From assembly GCA_023245035.1 (NCBI GenBank), contig JAHFLD010000003.1:1-55735 (forward strand): a DNA stretch of 55,735 nucleotides. The letters are read 5' to 3'. This document shows, in pieces, positions 33,672 to 42,184 of the stretch. The position numbers and the translations under genes were made by a program. The notes below the pieces were generated by a model. The model did no database searches, was not told where the DNA came from, and saw nothing but the letters and a program-made list of their open reading frames with translations. The stretch comes from Candidatus Harrisonbacteria bacterium. Its GTDB lineage: Bacteria; Patescibacteriota; Minisyncoccia; UBA6257; 1-14-0-10-40-38. How positions within the stretch are numbered: position 1 is the stretch's first letter; each line of letters opens with the position of its first letter.

Positions 33672-34142
33672 ATGTCATTGCCAAATATTCAGCAAGAGTC
33701 GGAAGTCGCGGTTGGGTCATTGCCCAAAAAAGGAAGGAGCAAGCTGTGGAAAGTTCTTGGTGGCGTCGCGGTTTTTGTTGTTGTATTGATTTTGGTGGTT
33801 AACTGGGCCAGTCAAGGAGCTCTTAAGGCTAGTGACCAATTTATAGCCGATTTGCAAGACCTTAATGCCGATTCGTCATATGATTTATTTAGTATTAAGG
33901 CTAAAAGCGCAGTTTCTCCGGTTCAATGGAATACAGCTGTTAAACAAGCCGGGCCAATTTTAAGCGGTAAGCCTAAAGTTACCCATAAAGAAGTAAGTAC
34001 CTCAACCGAGAAGGGTTCGGAAGCGACCATCTCTTATGAGATTATTGGTAGTGATAATATCGTCTACAGCATCGCTGTTAGTTTGGTTAAAGAAAATGAT
34101 ACTTGGAAAGTTCTAGATTTTGGAAGTAAGAGAAAGCAATAA
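33672..34142 (+). CDS. Single-pass protein with NTF2-like/DUF4878-like outer domain
   Basis: The product (156 aa) has a cytoplasmic N-terminus, one membrane helix (about residues 27-45) and an outer domain that ends with a strand like TWKVLDFG, as in NTF2-like DUF4878 proteins. The family match is tentative. It sits alone downstream of tRNA-Ile in AT-richer DNA. Confidence 0.6.
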   Translation: MSLPNIQQESEVAVGSLPKKGRSKLWKVLGGVAVFVVVLILVVNWASQGALKASDQFIADLQDLNADSSYDLFSIKAKSAVSPVQWNTAVKQAGPILSGKPKVTHKEVSTSTEKGSEATISYEIIGSDNIVYSIAVSLVKENDTWKVLDFGSKRKQ

Positions 34143-34190
34143 AGAGAATTGATCTTGAGCAATTAAGGGGTGAGTTAAATTTTAAAACTT

Positions 34191-34589
34191 ATGGACAAAG
34201 TTCAACATTTTGAGATTCCGGTTGACGATATTGCGCGGGCGATGAAGTTTTATGAAGCGTCGTTTGATTGGAAGACGATGGAGTTTCCAATGCCGAGCGG
34301 CCGGTATGTTGGCTTGCATACCGGGCCGGTAGATGAGAAGAATATGTGGAAGGAGCCAGGGTTTATCAACGGCGGGATGTTTGAGAGAAGCGCTAAATTT
34401 CCGGTTACTGGCCCAACGGTTGCGATGACGGTGGCGGATATTGAAGCGACGCTTAAAAAAGTTCAGGTGGCCGGCGGTACGGTCATGATGCCAACGCAAA
34501 AGATTGCCGATATGGGGCTTTATGCGTATGTTAAAGACACCGAGGGAAATGTGATTGGTGTTTGGCAGAATCTAAAGGAGATGAAGTAA
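34191..34589 (+). CDS. VOC/glyoxalase-like protein
   Basis: The product (132 aa) has the two beta-alpha-beta-beta-beta repeats of the vicinal-oxygen-chelate superfamily, starting VQHFEIPVDDIARAMKFY. The second repeat has VAMTVADIEATLKKV and ends GNVIGVWQN. Such small VOC proteins act on diverse small molecules and the substrate cannot be told. The His near residue 6 and Glu near 127 are plausible metal ligands. Confidence 0.85.
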   Translation: MDKVQHFEIPVDDIARAMKFYEASFDWKTMEFPMPSGRYVGLHTGPVDEKNMWKEPGFINGGMFERSAKFPVTGPTVAMTVADIEATLKKVQVAGGTVMMPTQKIADMGLYAYVKDTEGNVIGVWQNLKEMK

Positions 34590-34624
34590 GAATCTTCCGG
34601 CGATTTTTCCTCTATTGCCGAAAT

Positions 34625-34681
34625 GGCGCGCTTAGCTCAGTGGCACCCGCCCGAATGACTGAAGTCATTCAGTCGGGCGGG
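34625..34681 (+). repeat. tRNA 5' fragment abutting a palindromic hairpin
   Basis: Bases 34625-34644 read like the first 20 nt of a tRNA (GGCGCGCTTAGCTCAGTGGC), closely resembling the intact tRNA-Val 120 bp downstream. The rest of the tRNA is missing. Instead CCCGCCCGA (34646-34654) and TCGGGCGGG (34673-34681) form a 9-bp stem with an inner ATGACT/AGTCAT stem. It looks like a tRNA remnant interrupted by a hairpin element. Confidence 0.6.
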
Positions 34682-34763
34682 GAGCGACTTGTTTACTTTG
34701 GATTTGTCAGAAAGTTCAAGCTTGCGTAGAATTTCAAATAGAAATCGTAGTCCTGCTTAAAGT

Positions 34764-34835
34764 GGGCGTTTAGCTCAGTGGTAGAGCACTTCATTTACAC
34801 TGAAGGGGTCACAGGTTCAAATCCTGTAGCGCCCA
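34764..34835 (+). tRNA. tRNA-Val (UAC)
   Basis: The 72-nt sequence has acceptor GGGCGTT/AGCGCCC, anticodon stem CTTCA/TGAAG with loop TTTACAC (anticodon UAC) and T-stem ACAGG/CCTGT. CCA is not encoded. Confidence 0.96.
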
Positions 34836-34857
34836 CTTTGTGCGGGAAATTTCCAGT

Positions 34858-35607
34858 CTAGATGTTAGCGGTTATAACACTCCCGATAATCAAAAGCGAG
34901 GCAAGGACCAGGAGAACTTTATCCAACCAAAAAACGCCCATCGAGAAGGCCGCTGTCCAACCGTTGCGGTTGGTCATGCTTACAATCGGGTTCAAAATAC
35001 TATTACTGTTGTAGGTTAGATTTTTGACGATAATTTTTGGCTTGCCGTTCACTATTTCAAACGAAGGGACGATTGTGGTTTCGTATTCCATCGGTATGCC
35101 CTGGTAAAAGCGAAGATTGAAAGCAAAGCCGTCAATGCCCGCGGACCAGTTAATATTTTTTTCCGTAGTTACTATTTTGAGAGTTTTATTTTCTGGGTTG
35201 AAATAAAGTTTGAAAACGGATTTTTTGCTGATATTGCCGATTGAAACGACTTGATTGTATTTAAGCTCTCCGGACCAGGTTACGGTTGAGTAATTTTTTC
35301 CGGCGTGGTTTTCGAATACTTTGCCGCCGCTATTTGCCGAATCAAAATATCCAAAAATCTCTTGACGGAGCTCTTCCTCGCTCTGAATCGGCATTCCTTT
35401 TTTTGGTGGGAAGCGAAAGAGGTGATCTGAAAGCTTGATAAACATTACTCCAACCAGGGCGCAGTAGGCCAAGAGACTCAATGTGGCTGGCAGCGGTTTG
35501 AGGCCGAGAACGGTGTCTTGATCGTGGGGCAGAAGCCACATGGCGGCGAAGGCGATACCAGTGGCCGCGATCATGGCGCTGAATAATTTAAAAAATTTTA
35601 AAATCAT
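34858..35607 (-). CDS. Membrane protein, unknown
   Basis: The product (249 aa) has two N-terminal helices (about 8-25 and 40-58), a soluble beta-rich domain (about 75-220) and a C-terminal helix (about 226-247). I do not recognise it. The middle domain is probably cytoplasmic by the positive-inside rule. A strong terminator lies in the following intergenic region. Confidence 0.65.
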   Translation of the reverse strand: MILKFFKLFSAMIAATGIAFAAMWLLPHDQDTVLGLKPLPATLSLLAYCALVGVMFIKLSDHLFRFPPKKGMPIQSEEELRQEIFGYFDSANSGGKVFENHAGKNYSTVTWSGELKYNQVVSIGNISKKSVFKLYFNPENKTLKIVTTEKNINWSAGIDGFAFNLRFYQGIPMEYETTIVPSFEIVNGKPKIIVKNLTYNSNSILNPIVSMTNRNGWTAAFSMGVFWLDKVLLVLASLLIIGSVITANI

Positions 35608-35666
35608 TTTTTTGGCTGTATTTATTTATCTTGCTATTTATTTGAGTATATCCTTTCGCTCAAAAC

Positions 35667-35702
35667 AACCAAAACCCCCGCTTATCGGCGGGGGTTTTGG
35701 TT
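35667..35702. terminator. Bidirectional terminator
   Basis: AACCAAAACCCCCGC (35667-35681) pairs with GCGGGGGTTTTGGTT (35688-35702). It follows the 3D-domain gene on the minus strand. Confidence 0.85.
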
Positions 35703-35720
35703 TGCTAGAACGCGCTTAAT

Positions 35721-36167
35721 CTACAGGACCACAATTTCGGCGTATTTTTTGCCGAACTTGGTGGCGGTTGTCCGATCGGCGAACCAAATGTCCATACGGG
35801 TTTGGTAGCGGCGATTCATCCGGTCTTCCACGACGAATACTTTTTCACCGAAGAGGGCCGGAATCTTGATCTTGGTATGCAGGGGCAAGATGTTGGTAGC
35901 CACGACGCCGTCGCGAACAGTGGTATTGGCGGCTGTGGTGAATGGAGTGTCGTCGGTCTGGTCCGGCGTTGAAGAATAGGCGGTAATTGTCAGTTTCATC
36001 TTTTTGACTCCGGTTTCCAGCTGAGTTTTGGCGGTAACCGCGGTTTCTTTGATTGTTGGCGTTTTTACCGCGGCGAGGGCCACGGTGGCTACTGGAGCAG
36101 TGGCGCCAAAAAGCATATTCAACGCCACGGCAAGAGCGATTATTTTCAAGCCTTTTTCTTGGTTCAT
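35721..36167 (-). CDS. Exported 3D-domain protein
   Basis: The product (148 aa) has a signal peptide (about residues 6-32) and a C-terminal 3D (MltA-like double-psi barrel) domain. It starts LTITAYSSTPDQTDD and has the signature aspartates in VVEDRMNRRYQTRMDIWF. 3D domains act on peptidoglycan or share the fold of lytic transglycosylases. I chose ATG 36167, before the signal peptide; no SD is obvious. A TTGACA promoter and a hairpin with U-run lie in the leader, so attenuation is possible. Confidence 0.8.
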   Translation of the reverse strand: MNQEKGLKIIALAVALNMLFGATAPVATVALAAVKTPTIKETAVTAKTQLETGVKKMKLTITAYSSTPDQTDDTPFTTAANTTVRDGVVATNILPLHTKIKIPALFGEKVFVVEDRMNRRYQTRMDIWFADRTTATKFGKKYAEIVVL

Positions 36168-36204
36168 ATGGTTGTAGGTGTTTTTTGGGCGACTGCTTTT
36201 AACC

Positions 36205-36228
36205 AACAAAAAACCGCCTTTTCAGGCG
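36205..36228 (-). terminator. Hairpin with U-run upstream of the 3D-domain gene
   Basis: On the minus strand CGCCT-GAAA-AGGCG is followed by GTTTTTTG. It lies downstream of promoter 36249-36277 and upstream of the 3D gene. It may be the hsp20 terminator or a leader attenuator. Confidence 0.6.
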
Positions 36229-36248
36229 ATCTTTAGGTTGTGGCGTCT

Positions 36249-36277
36249 AGTCTAGCAGGTAAGGGTCTACTTGTCAA
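36249..36277 (-). promoter_or_regulatory. Sigma-70-type promoter
   Basis: TTGACA (36277-36272) and TAGACT (36254-36249) are 17 nt apart on the minus strand, about 80 bp upstream of the 3D-domain gene start. Confidence 0.65.
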
Positions 36278-36306
36278 GTAGTGGCAAATATGTCTTTGTA
36301 TAAGGC

Positions 36307-36780
36307 TTATCCGGCGCGAACTTTGAGTTTTTTTGATTTTTCCTTCTTGAGTTTGGGCAGGTGAACCACAAGAACGCCTTTTTCCATGGCGGCGGAGGCG
36401 TTTTCGGCGTCAATTTCTTGGGGAAGGGTTATTTGGCGTTCAAACTTGCCCCAAAAGCATTCTTCCAGATAAAAGTCGGAACCTTTGACCTTATTTTTTC
36501 TCTCGCGAGCTCCTTTGATGGTTACGGTATCGTTGCCGATGGCAACGTCAATGTCGTCGTCGGAGACGCCGGCGATTGGCGCCTCGATTATGATCTCGTC
36601 GGGTGTTTGATAAATGTCGATCGTGAGTTCGCCGATATCGTCTACAACATCGCTGCCGACTTGTTCCTTCCGGCGTGCTGTCACCGGGCTGGATTTAACA
36701 AATTCAGCTTCCACCTCTTTGTTGATTTCCTGGGCCGAGCTGGAGAGTTCGGTAAAGAATTTTTTAGTTTCTTCGTCCAT
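36307..36780 (-). CDS. Small heat-shock protein Hsp20
   Basis: The product (157 aa) has an alpha-crystallin domain (about residues 50-145) starting LTIDIYQTPDEIIIEAPIAG, with the GVLVVHLPK strand near 134. The N-terminal arm is charged and helical. Hsp20 proteins hold unfolded proteins for refolding. It is followed by the PrsW-like gene upstream on the same strand, with a 32-bp gap. Confidence 0.92.
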   Translation of the reverse strand: MDEETKKFFTELSSSAQEINKEVEAEFVKSSPVTARRKEQVGSDVVDDIGELTIDIYQTPDEIIIEAPIAGVSDDDIDVAIGNDTVTIKGARERKNKVKGSDFYLEECFWGKFERQITLPQEIDAENASAAMEKGVLVVHLPKLKKEKSKKLKVRAG

Positions 36781-36812
36781 GTTTATTGGTCTTATTATAG
36801 CACAGAGGCTTT

Positions 36813-37493
36813 TTATCGGCGTTCAAATTTTTTCAAGAGTTCGAAATCGTGGAGTACGAAAAGCGAGATAAAGATAAGAAAAGCGATGGGGTAGGTGATC
36901 GGTCCGGTTTGAATCACGAGGTAGTTAAAAATCGCGTGGACGACGGTGGCGACCGCTATGCCGAAGATGATAAAAGTGGCGTAGTGCCCGTGTTCGGAAA
37001 AAGCCTTGCCCCAATAGTAGCCGACAATACCCGAGGCCAGAGTGTGGAGAAGAGTGGCGCCAACAAAGCGCAGAATCGTGGATTCAAAAAAGACACGGGT
37101 GATTTCGCTGTGGGTATTGTAGAGCGAGGCGATGTTTTCCAGCGCGGCAAAACCAAGGGCCGAGACGATCATGTAGATCATCGGATGAATGGGTTCAAAG
37201 GTGAAGGCGTTGGCTTTGCGAATAAATAGGAAGACGACGAAAAACTTGGAGATTTCTTCCAAGGCGGCGAGTGCTAAAAAGGTGCGCAGGTCAAATTGAC
37301 CAATGGCCAGTTTTTGAATCCACTGGTTAAAGACGATTTGAAAGGGAAGAACGAGTATGGCGCTTATGGCGCCGACAAAAAAGGTGAGCGCCACCAAGGA
37401 GCGCGGTTCGGGGTGGCGAAAATCTTCGTGGAGATAAAAAATGAGCCAAGCGAAGCTGGGAATCAGGCCGACCAAGATGGCAATCAGAAGCAT
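36813..37493 (-). CDS. PrsW-family intramembrane metalloprotease
   Basis: The product (226 aa) has about seven to eight membrane helices and the PrsW motifs: LEEISKFF (EExxK) near 74, ALGFAALENIA near 111-121, LLHTLASGIVGYY near 148 and HAIFN near 188. The glutamates and histidines form the predicted zinc site. PrsW cleaves an anti-sigma factor in Bacillus; the target here is unknown. Confidence 0.87.
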   Translation of the reverse strand: MLLIAILVGLIPSFAWLIFYLHEDFRHPEPRSLVALTFFVGAISAILVLPFQIVFNQWIQKLAIGQFDLRTFLALAALEEISKFFVVFLFIRKANAFTFEPIHPMIYMIVSALGFAALENIASLYNTHSEITRVFFESTILRFVGATLLHTLASGIVGYYWGKAFSEHGHYATFIIFGIAVATVVHAIFNYLVIQTGPITYPIAFLIFISLFVLHDFELLKKFERR

Positions 37494-37546
37494 TTGTTTT
37501 TAGTATAGCAGTTTGTGCGACCCGCAGATGAGGATAATTTTGCTAG

Positions 37547-38632
37547 TTATAAATTCAAGGTTGAATCTGCTTTAAGGGCAAGGTTTTTGTTTTGCAAGAA
37601 ACTAATGTAGCCGGCTATGCCAATCATGGCGGCGTTGTCGGTGTTAAAGGCGAAGTCGGGGACGTAGAGTTGAATTTCTAAGCTCTCGCTCGCAGTGGAG
37701 AGTGCTTGGCGCAGAGTTTTACTCGCGGCAACACCGCCAGAGAGCAAGATGCTTCTGGCGCTAAATTCTTGCGTGGCGCGGATAGTTTTTTTGGCCAAAA
37801 CCTCGAAGGCGGCGGCTTGGAAGCTCGAGGCGATGTCGGATTTTTGATTAGGGTTTAGAGTGGACGGCGAAGGGCTAAGGGTTTGATCTTGAATATGGTA
37901 GAGGACGGCGGTTTTTAATCCGGAAAAGCTAAACTCGTAATTTTTTTCGGCGAGCATCGGGCGAGGAAAATTAATTGCTTTTGGATTGCCCTCTTTGGCA
38001 AGTTTTTCTATTTCCGGTCCGCCCGGGTAGGGGAGGCCGAGCATTCTTGCTACCTTGTCAAAGGCTTCGCCGACGGCGTCGTCTCTGGTTTCGCCCAACT
38101 TTTTCCATTCGGTGAGCGAATCCATTTTAATCAGAATAGTGTGACCACCGCTGACTAGTAGCGCTATTGCTGGAAAACTTGGATAAGCGTTAAGCGCAGA
38201 CTGACCAGTCTTTGTGTTAGAAGTTGCAGTTTTTTGCGTTAGCAAAAAACTGTAGAGGTGTCCTTCCAGATGATTTACTCCGATTATCGGTTTTTTTAGT
38301 TTTTCACCAAGCGACTTGGCAAATTCAATTCCGGCCCAGAGCGCCGGCTCCAGTCCGGGACCGACAGTGACGGCGATTAAATCTAGAGTTAAGTCTGTGC
38401 CTTTTTCTTTGCGCCATTCCGCCGTGATTTGCTGGTAGAGCTCCGGCAGATTTTTAATGTGTTCGCGCTTGGCGATATTCGGAACCACGCCACCGAAGGG
38501 GGCGTGAAGCGCGATTTGCGAGGAGATTATATTGGTTTCAACTTTGACTAATGGTTGTTCGGCTGGGCCATTCGCTTCAAGAATGGCTAGAGAAGTTTCA
38601 TCACAACTGGTTTCAATGGCGAGGATTTGCAT
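37547..38632 (-). CDS. tsaD: tRNA threonylcarbamoyltransferase TsaD
   Basis: TsaD transfers threonylcarbamoyl to A37 of ANN-reading tRNAs. The product (361 aa) starts MQILAIETSCDETS and carries the metal-site HLEGHLYS, VSGGHT, VGEAFDKVARMLGLPYPGGP and the late FAFNTDNAAMIG. A small insertion rich in Thr/Ser (near residue 134-146) distinguishes it from the usual length. TsaB and TsaE are not in the window. Confidence 0.96.
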   Translation of the reverse strand: MQILAIETSCDETSLAILEANGPAEQPLVKVETNIISSQIALHAPFGGVVPNIAKREHIKNLPELYQQITAEWRKEKGTDLTLDLIAVTVGPGLEPALWAGIEFAKSLGEKLKKPIIGVNHLEGHLYSFLLTQKTATSNTKTGQSALNAYPSFPAIALLVSGGHTILIKMDSLTEWKKLGETRDDAVGEAFDKVARMLGLPYPGGPEIEKLAKEGNPKAINFPRPMLAEKNYEFSFSGLKTAVLYHIQDQTLSPSPSTLNPNQKSDIASSFQAAAFEVLAKKTIRATQEFSARSILLSGGVAASKTLRQALSTASESLEIQLYVPDFAFNTDNAAMIGIAGYISFLQNKNLALKADSTLNL

Positions 38633-38694
38633 GGTTCATAGCAAGGCTTTTTTATTTTTTCAAGACCTTTAAGAATCCTTGATTTAGGAAAATT

Positions 38695-39498
38695 TCAGAG
38701 CAGACTTTCACTCGCCTTTAACCGATATCCAAAAATGAAGTCATTAAGGGCGATATTTAAGATCTCCTCTTTGCTGGTTGGGATCCCAAAATCTTTTTCC
38801 CAATTCTTGTCTTTGATAACCTCATAGACTCCGGGGTATATTTTTTTCAGTGTTTCTAGGGTGGTTTTGTATGTATCTTCTGCAAATTGAGCTATGATTA
38901 CGTTCATTGTCTCTATTATTTCTTTTGATGGAAGTAAGAATATCTCCGAATCCCTGAGTGATTTGCAAAAAATATATATTTTTCTCTCTGTTTCTGACAA
39001 ATTCATTCCTTTGAGCTCTGTGTTGCTAATCTTTTTCCGGTTTACAATTTTTTCTATCTCTTCACTCTTCAATTTTTTTGATTTCTTTCCCGTGTATAGT
39101 TCTTCTGCGCACCGTAGTGCGTAACCACTCATCTTGTCTGAATTATAATGTTGGAATAGTTGTCTTACATCAGCATCCCAAATATTTTCATCTTCTATCT
39201 TTAAACTAGTTTTTAGTTCCATTATCCGAAAATGAATGTGTTCCAGGTCATCGAGATATTCTTTTTTATTTAATTGCGATAAGATTTCTTCACTATTTTT
39301 TATTATATATTTTTCTCTTTTGGGATTTGTTTTATCTATGAGAAGATTGTATAGGGCATTGAAAATATGCAGAAAATCGTATTCCTTGATCGCGTTTGAT
39401 TCTAAATCTATGTACATTGCCGTTCCACACTTTCCACAAAATCTATCAATCAGCCGAACGCTATTTCCGCATTTTCCACAATCTCTTATATGATCCAT
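38695..39498 (-). CDS. Double zinc-knuckle protein, AT-rich, unknown
   Basis: The product (267 aa) begins with a zinc ribbon: CGKCG at residues 7-11 and FCGKCG at about 20-25. It continues as a helical, Lys/Glu-rich protein that I do not recognise. The DNA is visibly more AT-rich than its neighbours, with Lys and Ile codons typical of foreign DNA. It starts 3 bp after the stop of the PD-(D/E)XK gene, so the two probably form one operon. Together with the flanking tRNA genes this suggests an acquired two-gene cassette. Confidence 0.65.
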   Translation of the reverse strand: MDHIRDCGKCGNSVRLIDRFCGKCGTAMYIDLESNAIKEYDFLHIFNALYNLLIDKTNPKREKYIIKNSEEILSQLNKKEYLDDLEHIHFRIMELKTSLKIEDENIWDADVRQLFQHYNSDKMSGYALRCAEELYTGKKSKKLKSEEIEKIVNRKKISNTELKGMNLSETERKIYIFCKSLRDSEIFLLPSKEIIETMNVIIAQFAEDTYKTTLETLKKIYPGVYEVIKDKNWEKDFGIPTSKEEILNIALNDFIFGYRLKASESLL

Positions 39499-39501
39499 GA
39501 A

Positions 39502-39864
39502 TTATGATTTACCGTTTTTCCATATTTTATCGACGAGTTCTTGTGTCAGTTCTCTATAGTTCTTTCTTTCGTCATTTTTATGCCCGATTGAAATTTTTGA
39601 TTCATTGTTAAGGACGGAACCATTTTTTTCTTTAAGTTTGACGATTGCCATTAAGTCGTAGATTTTTTGCGGTTTTGGTTTTTTTGGATCATTTCCTGTT
39701 TTAACCTGAATGCATTTTATAACTTTGCCGCGAATTGCGATTAAATCATTGCCGGTATCTCTTAAAGGTCGAGCTGCCTGTACCCCGTATTCTAGTAAGC
39801 GTATTTGTACAAATAGTTCTCCAAGAGTACCTTTAAACATATTTTTTGGTAATGGGTTTCCCAT
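39502..39864 (-). CDS. Small PD-(D/E)XK nuclease-like protein
   Basis: The product (120 aa) has the core of the restriction-endonuclease-like fold: KGTLGELFVQIRLLEYGV (helix with Glu near 16), RDTGNDLIAIRGK (Asp near 39) and IKCIQVKTG (Q-x-K near 53-55). The order E...D...QxK matches PD-(D/E)XK nucleases, and the size matches single-domain members. It is adjacent to tRNA-Glu and coupled to the zinc-ribbon gene. A role in defence or mobile DNA is inferred, not shown. Confidence 0.65.
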   Translation of the reverse strand: MGNPLPKNMFKGTLGELFVQIRLLEYGVQAARPLRDTGNDLIAIRGKVIKCIQVKTGNDPKKPKPQKIYDLMAIVKLKEKNGSVLNNESKISIGHKNDERKNYRELTQELVDKIWKNGKS

Positions 39865-39917
39865 AACTTTTTTTACTGGATCTGCTACGGTTTTTTTGAG
39901 TGTTAAATAGGAAAATC

Positions 39918-39995
39918 TGGTAGTCCCGACGGGATTTGAACCCGTGTTTCCGCCGTGAAAGGGCGATGTCCTAGACCAGGCTAGACGACAGGACC
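39918..39995 (-). tRNA. tRNA-Glu (UUC), CCA encoded
   Basis: The minus strand folds with acceptor GGTCCTG/CGGGACT, anticodon loop CTTTCAC (UUC) and T-stem ACGGG/CCCGT. The terminal CCA is encoded (39920-39918). Confidence 0.95.
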
Positions 39996-40037
39996 AATGA
40001 GGGAATTGTAATTAAATAAACCGGAAAAAGCCACTTT

Positions 40038-40112
40038 TGGTGTCCTCGCCCCGATTCGAACGGGGAATAACGGGTTCGAAGCCCGTTGTGATATCCATTT
40101 CACCACGAGGAC
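40038..40112 (-). tRNA. tRNA-Arg (UCG), CCA encoded
   Basis: The minus strand has acceptor GTCCTCG/CGAGGAC, anticodon stem ACGGG/CCCGT with loop CTTCGAA (UCG), and T-stem CCCCG/CGGGG. CCA is encoded (40040-40038). Confidence 0.95.
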
Positions 40113-40231
40113 TTGTTACTAATCGTACGGGCAAATAGGGCTAATATCAAATGCGATAAGATGCGTCAGAAGTTGCTTTATGATCCGGCTATTGGCTTCA
40201 ATTGGCGGCGAAATAAAGCTAGAATGTAGAG

Positions 40232-41728
40232 ATGAAGTTATTGGTACCCAAAGAGGTTGAGCAGATTGCCGCGATTTTAGAAGGCGCGAGTTATAAGGCT
40301 TATATTGTAGGCGGGTGTCTGCGCGATCTTTTGCTTGGCGTGGAGCCCAAGGATTGGGATCTGACGACTAACGCGCGACCCGAAAAAATTCAAGAGCTTT
40401 TTAGGACTTTTAACGGAGCGAATTTGGAAAAGCCGGCCACGGTTTATGAAAATACTTTTGGGACGGTAGGAATTAAGACCGGCTCCGCAAATCCAACATT
40501 AGCCATTGTGGAGGTGACGACTTTTCGGCTGGAGGTTGGCTATACCGACAAGCGGCATCCGGACGAGGTGAAATTTACTGATGACATTACGGAAGACTTG
40601 GCACGGCGTGATTTTACGGTCAACGCTATGGCTCTGCCGGCGCACGCGGGAACTCCGGCGGCAATTATTGATCCTTTTGACGGCAGAAAAGATCTCAAGG
40701 ATGGAATTATCCGTACCGTTCACAAGCCGGAGGATCGTTTTAACGAGGATGCTTTGCGTTTATTACGGGCGATTCGTTTTGCCGCTCAACTGGGTTTTGC
40801 GATTGAGGCCAAAACTTTAACCGCGATTCAAGCGCTGGCCGGACTTTTGGAGTTTGTCTCCAAGGAGAGAATTCGCGACGAGTTTGAAAAATTGCTGATG
40901 ACTTCGCACGCGACCGAGGGCGTGGAGCTTTTATTGCGTCTGGGATTGCTTAAGCACATCCTGCCGGAACTTTTGGAGGGCGTGGGAGTGGGACAGAACA
41001 AGCATCATATCTATACCGTGTTTGAGCATAATCTTCGCTCATTGGAATACGCGGTCAAAAAGAATTTTCCGCTGCATTTGCGCTTGGCATCCCTATTGCA
41101 CGATGTCGGCAAGCCGCGCAGTAAAAAAGGCGACGGGCCGGATTCAACTTTTTACGGACACCAAGTGGTCGGGGAGCGACTTGCCTTGCGAATGTTGGAT
41201 CGTTTGCATTTTCCTAAAAAGCTTACCGAGGCGGTGGCGCTTTTAGTGCGTGAGCATATGTTCGTTTATGATCCGGAGGTGGTGACTTTGGCCGGGGTGC
41301 GGCGGCTTTTGCGCCGGATTGGTCCCGAGAATGCCGATGATTTGATCAAGCTTCGCGAGGCGGATCGGATTGGCTCGGGAGTGCCCAAAGCCCAACCCTA
41401 TCGCTTGCGTCATCTACAGGCGATGATGGAAAAGGTTCAGCGGGATCCGGTTAGCGCCAAAATGCTGACCTTGCGAGGTGACGATGTGATGCGTTTGGCC
41501 GGTATTGCCCCCGGACCCCGAGTAGGTCATATTTTAGCGGTGTTGCTGGAAGAGGTTCTGGACTTGCCGGATTTAAACAACGCGGATCAACTTAGGGCGA
41601 GAATCTTGGAGCTTGCTAATTTGTCTGATGCTGATTTGCTTCAATTGGCGAAGCAGGCCAAGAAAAAAGCGACCGAGGCGCAGGAGCGAATTGATTCGGA
41701 AATCAAAGACAAGTATTCGGTGCAATAA
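40232..41728 (+). CDS. cca: CCA-adding tRNA nucleotidyltransferase with HD domain
   Basis: This enzyme builds or repairs the 3' CCA of tRNAs. The product (498 aa) has the class II nucleotidyltransferase head (GGCLRDLLLG, DWDLTT, RRDFTVNAMA), the EDALRLLRAIRFAAQL region, and an HD phosphohydrolase domain with LLHDVGKP near 290, then a Lys-rich tail. It is needed because four of the six tRNAs here lack encoded CCA. TAGAAT (40220-40225) lies 6 nt before ATG, which suggests a leaderless message. Confidence 0.94.
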   Translation: MKLLVPKEVEQIAAILEGASYKAYIVGGCLRDLLLGVEPKDWDLTTNARPEKIQELFRTFNGANLEKPATVYENTFGTVGIKTGSANPTLAIVEVTTFRLEVGYTDKRHPDEVKFTDDITEDLARRDFTVNAMALPAHAGTPAAIIDPFDGRKDLKDGIIRTVHKPEDRFNEDALRLLRAIRFAAQLGFAIEAKTLTAIQALAGLLEFVSKERIRDEFEKLLMTSHATEGVELLLRLGLLKHILPELLEGVGVGQNKHHIYTVFEHNLRSLEYAVKKNFPLHLRLASLLHDVGKPRSKKGDGPDSTFYGHQVVGERLALRMLDRLHFPKKLTEAVALLVREHMFVYDPEVVTLAGVRRLLRRIGPENADDLIKLREADRIGSGVPKAQPYRLRHLQAMMEKVQRDPVSAKMLTLRGDDVMRLAGIAPGPRVGHILAVLLEEVLDLPDLNNADQLRARILELANLSDADLLQLAKQAKKKATEAQERIDSEIKDKYSVQ

Positions 41729-41735
41729 ATAATTT

Positions 41736-42155
41736 ATGTTTAAAAAAATTGTGAACTTTTTTGATAAGCTGGAGGATCAGGTGCGAGCAAGGTTGAGCCG
41801 ACATCCGGTGATATACACGCTGATTGGCGGTTTCGCGATTGTTCTTTTTTGGCGGGGCGTGTGGATGATCGCCGACTGGTTTGAATTTTTGAATGGACCG
41901 GTCTCGCTGGTTATTTCAATTGTCGTTTTGCTTATGACCGGGCTTTTTGTTTCCTTCTTTATCGGGGATTCAATTATTATTTCCGGTTTGCGAGGGGACA
42001 AGAAACGGGTAGAGCGAGTTAAGACTCAATTGGAGAGCGAGATTAAGACCGAGACGATTACCTTGCGTCAGGTCAAAAACCAATTGGATCATATCGAAAA
42101 AGATTTGCATGATTTGAAGGTGGATGATGAAGCCAAACCGCCAGAAAAGCTGTAG
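41736..42155 (+). CDS. Two-helix membrane protein with coiled-coil tail
   Basis: The product (139 aa) has two membrane helices (about residues 24-48 and 56-79) and a charged, heptad-like C-terminal part (about 90-130). Not recognised. It follows cca by 7 bp, so co-transcription is likely. Confidence 0.65.
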   Translation: MFKKIVNFFDKLEDQVRARLSRHPVIYTLIGGFAIVLFWRGVWMIADWFEFLNGPVSLVISIVVLLMTGLFVSFFIGDSIIISGLRGDKKRVERVKTQLESEIKTETITLRQVKNQLDHIEKDLHDLKVDDEAKPPEKL

Positions 42156-42184
42156 TATGAGTTGGGCGCTTGATTAAATTTTTT

